From Pinirhizobacter soli (GTDB lineage: Bacteria > Pseudomonadota > Gammaproteobacteria > Xanthomonadales > Rhodanobacteraceae), in contig NZ_JADZLQ010000001.1 in assembly GCF_015905305.1 (NCBI RefSeq), forward strand, positions 1,202,599 to 1,266,598: DNA of 64,000 bases. The letters are read 5' to 3'. The translations under genes and the position numbers were made by a program. Below the pieces are notes generated by a model. It made no database searches, was not told the DNA's origin, and worked only from the letters and a program-made list of their open reading frames with translations. This document shows positions 50,496-58,491 of the stretch, piece after piece; positions within the stretch are counted from its first letter, which is position 1; each line of letters starts with the position of its first letter.

Positions 50496-50519
50496 CGGGC
50501 GGCCCATGCAGGCCGCCCG
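50496..50519. terminator. Bidirectional terminator between the sigma cassette and pntAa
   Basis: Perfect 9 bp inverted repeat (CGGGCGGCC/GGCCGCCCG, loop CATGCA) in the 45 bp between convergent stops. If active on the minus strand it would sit downstream of pntAa and cut it off from pntAb-pntB. Confidence 0.65.
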
Positions 50520-50531
50520 CATGGAACGGAT

Positions 50532-51626
50532 TCAAGCAGCCGACGTTACCTGCCCAGCTACCTGGGTCGCGGTGGCCAATTCATCGTCGGGGCTTTCCAG
50601 CAGCGCACCGTCCTTGATCAGCAGCACGCCGAAATTGAGGTAGTTGCGCGAGAGCATTTCCGAAGCATGCAGCGGTGCACCCGCCGCCAGGTCCGTCGGC
50701 CCGATCACCGTCACAGCGCCCACGTGTATCTCGCGCCCGGCTTCGGTGGCCTCGCAGTTGCCGCCGCTCTCGGCCGCCAGATCCACCACCACCGCGCCTG
50801 CTTTCATGCCCGAAAGCATGGCCCGGGTGATGATCTTCGGCGCCGGTCGGCCGGGCACGGCGGCAGTGGTCACCACCACGTCCACCTGGCGCAAGTGGTC
50901 GGACAAGGCCTGCTGTTGCGCCGCGCGTTCCTCGGCCGACAGTTCGCGTGCGTAGCCGCCGGTACCGCTGGCGGTGACACCCAGGTCGAGGAATTTCGCG
51001 CCCAGTGATTCCACCTGCTCGCGTGTTTCCGGACGAACGTCGTAGCCTTCGGTCTGTGCGCCCAGGCGCCGCGCGGTAGCGATCGCCTGCAAACCCGCCA
51101 CGCCTGCACCAATCACCAGCACGCGGCTGGGACGGATGGTGCCGGCCGCGGTGGTAAGCATGGGGAAAAATTTTGGTGCCGAGGTAGCGGCTATCAGCAT
51201 CGCCCGGTAGCCCGCCACCGCGGCCTGGGAGCTCAAGATATCCATGGCCTGCGCGCGCGTGGTCCGCGGCAACAGCTCCAGCGAATGCGCACGCACGCCC
51301 CGGGCGCCGAGTTCCTCCAGCCACGCGGGCCTGGTATGCGAACGCAGCGCACCAACCAGCACGGAACCCGATCGCAAGGCCGCAAGGCTGGCCGGCGACG
51401 GCGGCTGTACGCACAAGAGGATATCGGCGCGCGCCGCGACCGCCTGTGCGTCTACGAAGGTGACGTCCGGATAGGCCTCATCGGGGAATCCGGCAGCCAG
51501 TCCGGCCGCGGTCTCCAGCAGTACCGATGCACCCGCCGCCTGCCATTTGCGCGCCGTTTCAGGGGTGATCGCCACCCGGCGTTCGCCCGCGGCGGTTTCG
51601 CGAAGGGCGGCAACGGTAAAGGCCAT
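50532..51626 (-). CDS. pntAa: NAD(P)+ transhydrogenase subunit alpha-1 (NAD-binding part of PntA)
   Basis: 364 residues from the ATG at 51626 (MAFTVAALRETAAGERRVAI). The alanine-dehydrogenase-like fold has the Rossmann loop VLVIGAGVAGLQAIATARRL and the block VDLAAESGGNCEAT. It binds NAD(H) as domain I. In most genomes it is immediately followed by pntAb; here 1.8 kb of oppositely oriented genes lies between, so it probably has its own promoter. Confidence 0.95.
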   Translation of the reverse strand: MAFTVAALRETAAGERRVAITPETARKWQAAGASVLLETAAGLAAGFPDEAYPDVTFVDAQAVAARADILLCVQPPSPASLAALRSGSVLVGALRSHTRPAWLEELGARGVRAHSLELLPRTTRAQAMDILSSQAAVAGYRAMLIAATSAPKFFPMLTTAAGTIRPSRVLVIGAGVAGLQAIATARRLGAQTEGYDVRPETREQVESLGAKFLDLGVTASGTGGYARELSAEERAAQQQALSDHLRQVDVVVTTAAVPGRPAPKIITRAMLSGMKAGAVVVDLAAESGGNCEATEAGREIHVGAVTVIGPTDLAAGAPLHASEMLSRNYLNFGVLLIKDGALLESPDDELATATQVAGQVTSAA

Positions 51627-51687
51627 GGACCACACTCCCGTGAAGAGGTACCCCGCGCATCGTACAGGAGGTTGCTAAAATCGACGG

Positions 51688-52257
51688 ATGAACCATGAAC
51701 CCTTGCGTGCCCTGCGGGACCGCCGCTCCGTTCCCGCCAGCCAGCTTGGCGCGCCCGGCCCCGATGCCCGGGCGTTGCGCCAGCTCCTGGAGGTCGCCGT
51801 GCGCGTGCCCGACCACGGCAAACTGGCGCCCTTCCGCATGATCCTGCTTGAAGGCGAGGCCAAGCTTGCCTTCGGCGCGCGACTGTCGGCCCTCCTGGAA
51901 AGCCGGCCCAACCTTTCCGACGCCAAGCGCGAAAAGGAACGCCGCCGGTATGAATACGCCCCGCTGGTGATAGCCGTGGTCAGTCGTATCGACACCGGCA
52001 GCAGCGTGCCCGCCATCGAACAACAGCTTGCTGCCGGCAACGTGGCCCATAACCTGTTGCTTGGTGCCCAGGCGCTGGGTTTCGGCGCGCAATGGCTCAC
52101 CGGCTGGGCGGCCTACGACGAAGACGTGGCCGCGTTGCTCGGCCTCGGCGCCAATGAGGGCATCATCGGTTTCGTGCATGTCGGCACGCCCGTCATGGAA
52201 GCCCCCGAACGCGAGCGCCCGGCCGTGGACGAAGTGGTGTCGTCGTGGACGCCGTAA
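51688..52257 (+). CDS. Nitroreductase family protein
   Basis: 189 residues. The FMN-binding N-terminus LRDRRSVPASQLGAPGPD (R-R-S type) and the end region ANEGIIGFVHVGTP resemble the small YdjA-like nitroreductases. They use NAD(P)H to reduce nitroaromatics, quinones or similar compounds; the natural substrate is unknown. It overlaps the next gene by 13 bp, so the two may be coupled. Confidence 0.87.
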   Translation: MNHEPLRALRDRRSVPASQLGAPGPDARALRQLLEVAVRVPDHGKLAPFRMILLEGEAKLAFGARLSALLESRPNLSDAKREKERRRYEYAPLVIAVVSRIDTGSSVPAIEQQLAAGNVAHNLLLGAQALGFGAQWLTGWAAYDEDVAALLGLGANEGIIGFVHVGTPVMEAPERERPAVDEVVSSWTP

Positions 52258-53147
52258 GCCGCCCCGTTGCCCACCTGGTGGATGGAAGCCTGTACGTCTT
52301 CCGCGCCTGGCATTCGATGCCCGATGAATTTCACGACGTCGACGGCGAACCAGTCAACGCCGTGCACGGCTTTACCCGTTTCCTGTGCGAGCTACTGGAG
52401 CGCACCCGCGCCGAACACGTGGCCGTGGCGTTTGATGCCTCCCTGACTACGTCGTTCCGCAATGCCATCTATCCAGCGTACAAGGCGAACCGTGAATTGC
52501 CGCCGCCAGCATTGGTGCGGCAGTTCGAATGGTGCCGGCGCGTATCCGAGTCTCTGGGCCTGGTAGTGATGAACGACCACGAATACGAAGCGGACGACCT
52601 CATCGGCAGCGCGCATTTCTCGCTGCGCGCACATGGTTTCCGCAGCGTCATCGTCTCGGCCGACAAAGACTTCGGCCAGCTTCTGGGCGAGCACGACGAG
52701 CAATGGGATTTCGCCAAGAACCTCCGCTGGGGCGCCGCCGGCGTATTCGAGCGGATCGGCGTGCATCCGCATCAGGTGGCCGATTACCTGGCATTGTGCG
52801 GTGATGCTGTGGACAACATTCCCGGCGTGCCCGGCGTCGGCGCGAAGACGGCTGCCGCCCTGCTGGCCCATTTCGGCGACCTGGACAGCCTGCTCGAGCG
52901 TGTCGACGAAGTGCCGTACCTGCGCCTGCGCGGCGCAGCGGCCTGCGCCGCACGGCTGAAGGAACATGCCGAACTTGCCCGGCTCTACCGGCGCCTTACC
53001 CGCATCGCGCTCGATGTCGAGGTTGCCAGCCACGCCGAAGCCCTGCGTCGCCAGGCCGGCGACCTCGCCGGCATCGAGGCCTTGTGCCAGCAACTGCGTT
53101 TTGGTCCGCTGACGCGGGCACGTTTGCGTGATCTCGCCGTCACGTGA
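52245..53147 (+). CDS. 5'-3' exonuclease (ExoIX / polymerase I N-terminal-domain type)
   Basis: 300 residues from the GTG at 52245. The nuclease metal site includes D13 in LVDGSLYVFR, VAFDAS, EADDLIGS and SADKDFGQLL. The helix-3-turn-helix DNA-binding element is GDAVDNIPGVPGVGAKTAAA. It resembles the stand-alone flap-endonuclease relatives of the Pol I 5'-nuclease domain, with likely roles in primer or flap removal. Confidence 0.92.
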   Translation: MDAVSRPVAHLVDGSLYVFRAWHSMPDEFHDVDGEPVNAVHGFTRFLCELLERTRAEHVAVAFDASLTTSFRNAIYPAYKANRELPPPALVRQFEWCRRVSESLGLVVMNDHEYEADDLIGSAHFSLRAHGFRSVIVSADKDFGQLLGEHDEQWDFAKNLRWGAAGVFERIGVHPHQVADYLALCGDAVDNIPGVPGVGAKTAAALLAHFGDLDSLLERVDEVPYLRLRGAAACAARLKEHAELARLYRRLTRIALDVEVASHAEALRRQAGDLAGIEALCQQLRFGPLTRARLRDLAVT

Positions 53148-53190
53148 AACATCCATCATGGGCGGCAGCCGAACGTTCCAGGAGACTCGC

Positions 53191-53772
53191 ATGACGATCG
53201 ACCATCCCCGCGCACCCGACGACGCCCGGGCCCCTGTTGAAACGCTGTTCGAGGGCCGCTGGTTGTCCATGCGCCGGCGCGGCCGCTGGGAATACGTCGA
53301 GCGCAACAACGAGGGCGGCGCGGTAATCATCGTTGCCGTCACCCCCAACGACAACGTCCTGTTCGTCGAGCAATACCGGGTGTCGATCCTCGCCAACACG
53401 ATCGAGATGCCCGCGGGCCTGGTCGGCGACCTGGAGGCCCATGACACCGAAGACGCCATGGACGCGGCCCGCCGGGAACTGGAGGAAGAAACCGGCTATC
53501 GCTGCGGTCGCCTCGAATTCATCCACGCCGGGCCTTCTTCGTCGGGCATGAGCACCGAGATGATTGCCTTCGTCCGCGCCTATGACCTGGAAAAGGTCGG
53601 CCACGGGGGTGGCGACGAGACGGAGAACATCCTCGTGCACGAGGTACCCAGGGCCGAAGCCGGCGCCTGGCTGTTCGCCCGGGCCGCGGAGGGGTATTCG
53701 ATCGACCCGAAGCTGTTTGCGGGCCTCTGGTTCATCGACCACTGCGCCGATACCGGCGCCCCTTGCAACTAG
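53191..53772 (+). CDS. NUDIX hydrolase, ADP-ribose pyrophosphatase type
   Basis: 193 residues from the ATG at 53191, with AGGAG seven bases upstream. The Nudix box ends with the standard R-R-E-L-E-E-E-T-G-Y, though the G-to-E spacing in GDLEAHDTE is two residues longer than the consensus. N-terminal strands (FVEQYRVSILANTIEMPAG) match the ADP-sugar branch. It probably cleaves ADP-ribose or related nucleotides. Confidence 0.88.
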   Translation: MTIDHPRAPDDARAPVETLFEGRWLSMRRRGRWEYVERNNEGGAVIIVAVTPNDNVLFVEQYRVSILANTIEMPAGLVGDLEAHDTEDAMDAARRELEEETGYRCGRLEFIHAGPSSSGMSTEMIAFVRAYDLEKVGHGGGDETENILVHEVPRAEAGAWLFARAAEGYSIDPKLFAGLWFIDHCADTGAPCN

Positions 53773-53861
53773 AGGCCTAAAGGTCTGGCCGAACTTGCCG
53801 ATGAGGAGGCTACGGAGGGCATGTGCCCGCCGCCGTTTCCCCATCGCTCAAGGTTCCAACC

Positions 53862-54224
53862 ATGAAAATCGCCGCCATTGCCGCCCTGCTGTTCCTGGCC
53901 CCGGTTGCCGCCAACGCTGCTTGCGCAGCGAAGGATTTCACCGTCGACGGCTTCGCCGTCAAGCTGGTAGCCGGTGCGGGCACGCCGCGCTTCAACATGA
54001 AGGGCCAGCTGGTCAACAAGTGCCCGGAAGCCGCCGCCGCCCAGGTGAAGATCGAGGCCAAGGATGCCGCCGGCAACGTCCTGCAGACCAAGCAGGGCTG
54101 GCCCGCCGGCACCTCGAACATCGCCCCGGGCCAGAGCGTCGACTTCGACCTCGGCCGCCTGTTCCGCTATCAGTCCGAAATGGCCAACTACACGGTGACG
54201 GTGACCGACGTCCGCACCTGGTAA
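53862..54224 (+). CDS. Small secreted protein of unknown function
   Basis: 120 residues from the ATG at 53862. Signal peptide MKIAAIAALLFLAPVAANA, then a beta-rich mature domain of about 100 residues with two cysteines (C21 and one in VNKCPEAA) that could form a disulfide. The pattern of alternating strands resembles FxLYD-type domains, but I do not recognise it firmly. It is convergent with moeA, with four bases between stops. Confidence 0.65.
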   Translation: MKIAAIAALLFLAPVAANAACAAKDFTVDGFAVKLVAGAGTPRFNMKGQLVNKCPEAAAAQVKIEAKDAAGNVLQTKQGWPAGTSNIAPGQSVDFDLGRLFRYQSEMANYTVTVTDVRTW

Positions 54225-54228
54225 GGCA

Positions 54229-55446
54229 CTACAGCGCGATATAGCGCAGCAACTCACCCGCCGCGTACGCTTGGTCGCGGCGCGGCAACCACACCAGCGC
54301 CGAGGCGCTGGCCAGGTTGGAAAGCATGTGCGACTCCTGCCGCGGCAGCGGCACGAGGCGAAGCCGGCCATCGTCGGCCCTGATTTCCATGCGAAGCAGG
54401 CGATCACGCCCGGCATCGCTTTCCACGCCCTGTACAAGCTCACCGATACGCCAGGCCGGCATCGCCGCAGCCTCGCCTTCAAGGCGTGCAAGCACGGCTG
54501 CCGCATGTACCGCCAGGCACACCAACACGGCGCCCGGGTTCCCCGGCATGCCCATCAGCCAGCTTGAACCCCGGCGGCCAAACCACAGCGGCTTGCCCGG
54601 CTTCTGCGCCACTTTCCAGAAGATACGTTCCACGCCGAGCGCCTGGGCCGTCGACGGTATGTAGTCGCGGTCGCCCACGGATACACCGCCTGTGGTGATG
54701 ACCAGGTCCGATCCGTCCAGCGCCTGCGCCAGGGCATCGCGGACGGCGTCCGGATCGTCGGCCACGTAGACGCGTGCCGGCGCCGGATAGCCTCTCTCGA
54801 GCAACCACGCGGTGACCAGGGGGCCATTGGCATCGTGGATGCGGCCAGTAGTCGTGTCGCCGGTTTCACGGGCTACCTCATCGCCGGTCACAAGCACTGT
54901 CACCCGGGGGGCCGGGCGCACCTTGACGGCATGTATCCCTGCCATTGCCAATGCACCGAGCAATCCGGCGTTGATGCGCTGCCCGGGACCGGCGACGGTG
55001 TCGCCACGTTGCAATTCCTCGCCACGGTAACGCACGTCGTTGCCCGGCGGCACGGGTTCGCGAAGCAGCATGTCGTTGCCCACGCGCTCGACGATTTCCT
55101 GCCGTACAACGGCGTCCGCGCCCACGGGCAATGCTGCACCGGTAAAGATGCGGAAAGCGGTGCCCGGGAGCATCGGTGGAATGGTGGCTTCGCCCGCAGC
55201 CATGATGCCTGCCACCGGCATGACCACCGGGTGCGTCGCGCTGGCGCCACCGGTCTCGCCGCCACGGATGGCATAACCATCCATGGCGCTCTGGGTGAAC
55301 GCGGGAAGGTCGACCGCCGCCAGGCATGGCGCGGCCAGTACGCGGCCCAGGGCACGGGCAAGGTCGAGCTCGAACGCAGGCAACGCGCCGACGCCCTCAT
55401 ACATGGCCAGCGCATCGGCCAGGGATAGCAGGCGATGCTCAGGCAT
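54229..55446 (-). CDS. moeA: Molybdopterin molybdotransferase
   Basis: 405 residues from the ATG at 55446 (MPEHRLLSLADALAMYEGVG). It has the MoeA blocks AMDGYAIRG, TGGVSVGDRDYIPS and MPGNPGAVLVCLAVHAAAVL. MoeA inserts molybdate into adenylylated molybdopterin. It overlaps the moaCB gene by 8 bp and ends the Moco operon. Confidence 0.95.
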   Translation of the reverse strand: MPEHRLLSLADALAMYEGVGALPAFELDLARALGRVLAAPCLAAVDLPAFTQSAMDGYAIRGGETGGASATHPVVMPVAGIMAAGEATIPPMLPGTAFRIFTGAALPVGADAVVRQEIVERVGNDMLLREPVPPGNDVRYRGEELQRGDTVAGPGQRINAGLLGALAMAGIHAVKVRPAPRVTVLVTGDEVARETGDTTTGRIHDANGPLVTAWLLERGYPAPARVYVADDPDAVRDALAQALDGSDLVITTGGVSVGDRDYIPSTAQALGVERIFWKVAQKPGKPLWFGRRGSSWLMGMPGNPGAVLVCLAVHAAAVLARLEGEAAAMPAWRIGELVQGVESDAGRDRLLRMEIRADDGRLRLVPLPRQESHMLSNLASASALVWLPRRDQAYAAGELLRYIAL

Positions 55447-56368
55447 AGCCGCCGGGGTGGGCATGGCCGGCGCGGGCGTCGTCGAGCAGGTGTACGAGGC
55501 CAGGCAGGATCGCCGCCAGCGATTGTTCCGTTCCGCCACGGCTGCCAGGCAGGGTGGCCACCAGGGTCTCACCGACATAGCCCGCCGTACCGCGCGAGAG
55601 CATGGCGAAGGGCATGCGCTGTTGGCCGAAGGCACGGGCGGCTTCCATGATGCCGGGGAGCTCCATGGTGAGCATGCGCGCGACCACGTCCACGGTGATG
55701 TCGCGGGTGCCCGCACCGGTGCCGCCCACGGTCAGTACCAGCGGTACACCCGCGCCGGTCAGTTCGGCCAGGACCGAGCCCAGTGCGGTGGCGTCGTCGG
55801 CAAGCAGCCGGTAGTCGATGGGATCGAAGCCGGCATCCTGCAGCACCTGCCGCGCCGCCACACCGGCCGTGTCGGGCTTGTCACCCCGCGCCACGGTATC
55901 GGAAAGCACCACGATGGCGGCCGCCTTCGGTGCACGCAGGCGGCGACGGTAGTGCGATTTGCCGCCCTTCTTCTGAAGCAACCGGCATGCCTCGATGTGC
56001 AATTGCTCGGCTTCGGCGTAGGGCTTCAACATGTCGTACAGCGTGAGCGCCGCCAGGCTTGCCGCGGTCAGCGCCTCCATCTCCACGCCCGTCGGCCCGA
56101 TGGTTTGCACTTCGGCAGTGACCACCACGTGCCCGTCACCCAGTTCGAAGGTCACCTCCGCGCGATGGATCGGCAGCGGATGGCAAAGTGGGATGAGTTC
56201 ATCGGTACGCTTGGCGGCAAGGATGCCTGCCACGCGCGCGGTCTTCAGGGCATCGCCCTTTTCCGTGTTGCCGCTTCTGAGCAACTCGATACAGTGCGCC
56301 GGCGCATGCAGGGTGGCGGTCGCCTGCGCCAGGCGCAGCGAATCGGGCTTCATGCCGACGTCTTTCAT
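55439..56368 (-). CDS. moaCB: Bifunctional MoaC-MoaB molybdenum cofactor biosynthesis protein
   Basis: 309 residues from the ATG at 56368 (MKDVGMKPDSLRLAQATATL). Residues 1-150 are MoaC (cyclic pyranopterin monophosphate synthase) with ELIPLCHPLPI and GVEMEALTAAS. Residues about 155-309 are a MoaB/MogA domain with TVGGTGAGTRD and MLSRGTAGYVGETLVATLPG. One protein thus combines an early step with molybdopterin adenylylation. It overlaps moaE by 4 bp (ATGA). Confidence 0.94.
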   Translation of the reverse strand: MKDVGMKPDSLRLAQATATLHAPAHCIELLRSGNTEKGDALKTARVAGILAAKRTDELIPLCHPLPIHRAEVTFELGDGHVVVTAEVQTIGPTGVEMEALTAASLAALTLYDMLKPYAEAEQLHIEACRLLQKKGGKSHYRRRLRAPKAAAIVVLSDTVARGDKPDTAGVAARQVLQDAGFDPIDYRLLADDATALGSVLAELTGAGVPLVLTVGGTGAGTRDITVDVVARMLTMELPGIMEAARAFGQQRMPFAMLSRGTAGYVGETLVATLPGSRGGTEQSLAAILPGLVHLLDDARAGHAHPGGYA

Positions 56369-56847
56369 GCTGTTTTCAGATCCTCGTGGGGATGCCCATG
56401 GCGATGCGCCGGGTCGTCGTCGAAATCGTCGCGGATGCAACAGCCTTCGACAAAGGCGCTGCTGCCATCGGCATAGAATTCTTCCTTCCAGACCGGCACG
56501 TCATGCTTGACCGCATCCACGGCCCACCGGCATGCCTCGAACGCCTCGGCGCGATGCGGCGCGCGCACCACGCAGATGATTGCCAGGTCGCCAATGGCAA
56601 GCTTGCCCAGCCGGTGCTGGATGCGGCAGTAAGGCACGCCGAATTTTTCCCGCGTGCGCTCTTCGATCTCGCCGATCAGGCGAGCCGCCACGGCTTCATG
56701 CGCGGTGTAGGTAAGGCCGGTGACCTTACGTCCCAGGTGTTCGTCGCGCACGGTGCCGACGAACAGGGCCAGGCCGCCACATTCAGGGTGGTCGTCCAGT
56801 TCCAGCAGGACATCGATGGACAGCGGCTGGTGGGAAAGGAAGGCCAT
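56365..56847 (-). CDS. moaE: Molybdopterin synthase catalytic subunit
   Basis: 160 residues. It has the MoaE blocks ALFVGTVRDEHLGRKV, YTAHEAVAARLIGEI, HRLGKLAIGDLAI and the active-site lysine region VPVWKEEFYADGSSA. With MoaD it adds the dithiolene sulfurs to cPMP. The C-terminal tail is His/Asp-rich (DDDPAHRHGHPHED), possibly metal-binding. Confidence 0.96.
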   Translation of the reverse strand: MAFLSHQPLSIDVLLELDDHPECGGLALFVGTVRDEHLGRKVTGLTYTAHEAVAARLIGEIEERTREKFGVPYCRIQHRLGKLAIGDLAIICVVRAPHRAEAFEACRWAVDAVKHDVPVWKEEFYADGSSAFVEGCCIRDDFDDDPAHRHGHPHEDLKTA

Positions 56848-56850
56848 GGC

Positions 56851-57099
56851 CTAGCCTCCCGCCACGGGCGGCAACAGGGCGATGCGCCGATCGGCCGGTA
56901 GTGGATCGCGGCGGCGCACGATGGCATCGCCACTGACGCAGGCGCAGGCATCCACGGCACCAGCCAGGTCCGGGCGCAAGGCGCCAAGCGCCGCAATGGC
57001 CTCGCCCACCGTGGCGGCGGCGCCCGTCTCCACGGCCAGCTCGGACGTGCCCGCCAGGCGGGCCACGTTGGCGAAGAATTCGAAGGTCACGGCAGTCAT
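56851..57099 (-). CDS. moaD: Molybdopterin synthase sulfur-carrier subunit
   Basis: 82 residues of beta-grasp fold ending in the required Gly-Gly (LLPPVAGG), where the thiocarboxylate is formed. It is 3 bp upstream of moaE, with which it forms the synthase. Confidence 0.94.
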   Translation of the reverse strand: MTAVTFEFFANVARLAGTSELAVETGAAATVGEAIAALGALRPDLAGAVDACACVSGDAIVRRRDPLPADRRIALLPPVAGG

Positions 57100-57120
57100 G
57101 CGTGTTCCATGTTGCGTTCG

Positions 57121-58107
57121 TCAGCCACCCATCGCATGCATCAGCAAGGGCCGCTCCACCGGCCCTGGCGTCGACGCGTAGCCGGGCTCCTTGTTCCATA
57201 CCGCGCGGCGAAGCAGGTGGACGATCGCAGGGTCGTCGTCGCCTGCGCGCAGGCTCGCGCCGAGCGGGGTACCGGTTCGGGAGAACAGGCAGGTATAAAG
57301 CTCACCCGTGGCGGTGATGCGCAGCCGGTCGCACGATGCACAGAATGGATGCGTCACGGTTGAAATGATGCCCATGGGGAAATGGCCGTCCACCAAGTAG
57401 GGACTTGCCGGATCTGGCCCGCGCGGGAGTTTTTCCACTGTATGCGCTGCGCCGATGGCGGCGAGGATATCGTCCTCGCCCACCACGTTCTGGCGCTGCC
57501 AATGGCCGGGCGCGTCCAGCGGCATGTATTCGATATAACGCAGGGACAGGCCGCGTTGCATGCACCACTGAAGCAGGGGCAGCACCTGGTGTTCGTTCTG
57601 CCCGCGCACCACCACGGCGTTGATCTTCACCGGGGCGCCGGCGTCCTGCAGTGCCGCGATGCCCTTCAATACCGGCGCGATGCCGCGGCCGGTCATGCGC
57701 GCGAACGTATCGCCGTCGATGGCGTCCAGGCTGACATTGAAATCGTCGATGCCGGCCTGGACCAGGCGCGACGCCACCGGCGCCATGCGCGAGGCGTTGG
57801 TGGTCATGGAAATCCGCTTCAGTCCACGGGATTTCAGATCCTGCAATTGATCCACCACGGCCATGAGGTCCGGCCGCAGCAGGGGCTCGCCGCCGGTGAG
57901 GCGGATCTGGGTAATGCCCTGGTCGACGAAGAGGCCCGCCAGCCGCAGCAGTTCCGGCCCGGAAAGAAGTTGCGCCCTGGGCAGCCATGCCGGGTGTTCA
58001 GGCATGCAATAGGTGCAGCGGAAGTTGCAGCGGTCCGTCAGGGAAATCCGCAACTTGCGCTTGATGCGGCCGTGTTGGTCGGGCAGCTGGGCGTTCATCG
58101 CGTTCAT
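57121..58107 (-). CDS. moaA: GTP 3',8-cyclase
   Basis: 328 residues. The radical-SAM cluster motif is C27, C31, C34 in DRCNFRCTYC; the second, substrate-side cluster is in FCASCDRLRITATGELYTC. The C-terminus ends in the conserved Gly-Gly. It converts GTP to 3',8-cyclo-dihydro-GTP with MoaC as partner. It heads the Moco genes, 21 bp before moaD; an ATG at 58098 is an alternative start. Confidence 0.96.
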   Translation of the reverse strand: MNAMNAQLPDQHGRIKRKLRISLTDRCNFRCTYCMPEHPAWLPRAQLLSGPELLRLAGLFVDQGITQIRLTGGEPLLRPDLMAVVDQLQDLKSRGLKRISMTTNASRMAPVASRLVQAGIDDFNVSLDAIDGDTFARMTGRGIAPVLKGIAALQDAGAPVKINAVVVRGQNEHQVLPLLQWCMQRGLSLRYIEYMPLDAPGHWQRQNVVGEDDILAAIGAAHTVEKLPRGPDPASPYLVDGHFPMGIISTVTHPFCASCDRLRITATGELYTCLFSRTGTPLGASLRAGDDDPAIVHLLRRAVWNKEPGYASTPGPVERPLLMHAMGG

Positions 58108-58169
58108 TAACGCACAACTTCGGTCACGGCGACATGATCGCCGTGGGGTAAGGCTGGCCGTTTAAGGGC

Positions 58170-58475
58170 TCAGTGGACGGTAAACAGCCGGTCGAAGCCG
58201 GCGATGCGCAGGGTGTTGCGCAGGTCCGAGCTTGCATTGACGATGCGGATCTCGGCCTGGTCGCCCCCGGCGTGTTCGCGCAGCAGCATCAGCATCCCTA
58301 AGGCCGAGGAATCCATCGTCCCCACTTCGCCCAGGTCCACCACGTAGCTGCGGGCGCTGCTGCCCTCGGCAAGGCAGGCGTCGTGGAAGGCGCGGTGCAT
58401 GGAGAAATCGAAGCGCTCGCCCAGGTGCAGGGTGAGGCAGTTGTGTTCCGGATCGTGGTGGACGTCGAGCGACAT
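58170..58475 (-). CDS. STAS-domain protein at the end of the chemotaxis cluster
   Basis: 101 residues, with AGGAG upstream of the start. The STAS core VVDLGEVGTMDSSALGMLML keeps the serine that partner-switch kinases phosphorylate. It is 16 bp after the MCP-like gene and 62 bp before moaA, so it is probably the last chemotaxis-operon gene. No RsbW kinase is adjacent; the kinase/phosphatase fusion at 24083 is the only one seen in the window. Confidence 0.85.
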   Translation of the reverse strand: MSLDVHHDPEHNCLTLHLGERFDFSMHRAFHDACLAEGSSARSYVVDLGEVGTMDSSALGMLMLLREHAGGDQAEIRIVNASSDLRNTLRIAGFDRLFTVH

Positions 58476-58491
58476 GGGGTTCTCCTAATGT

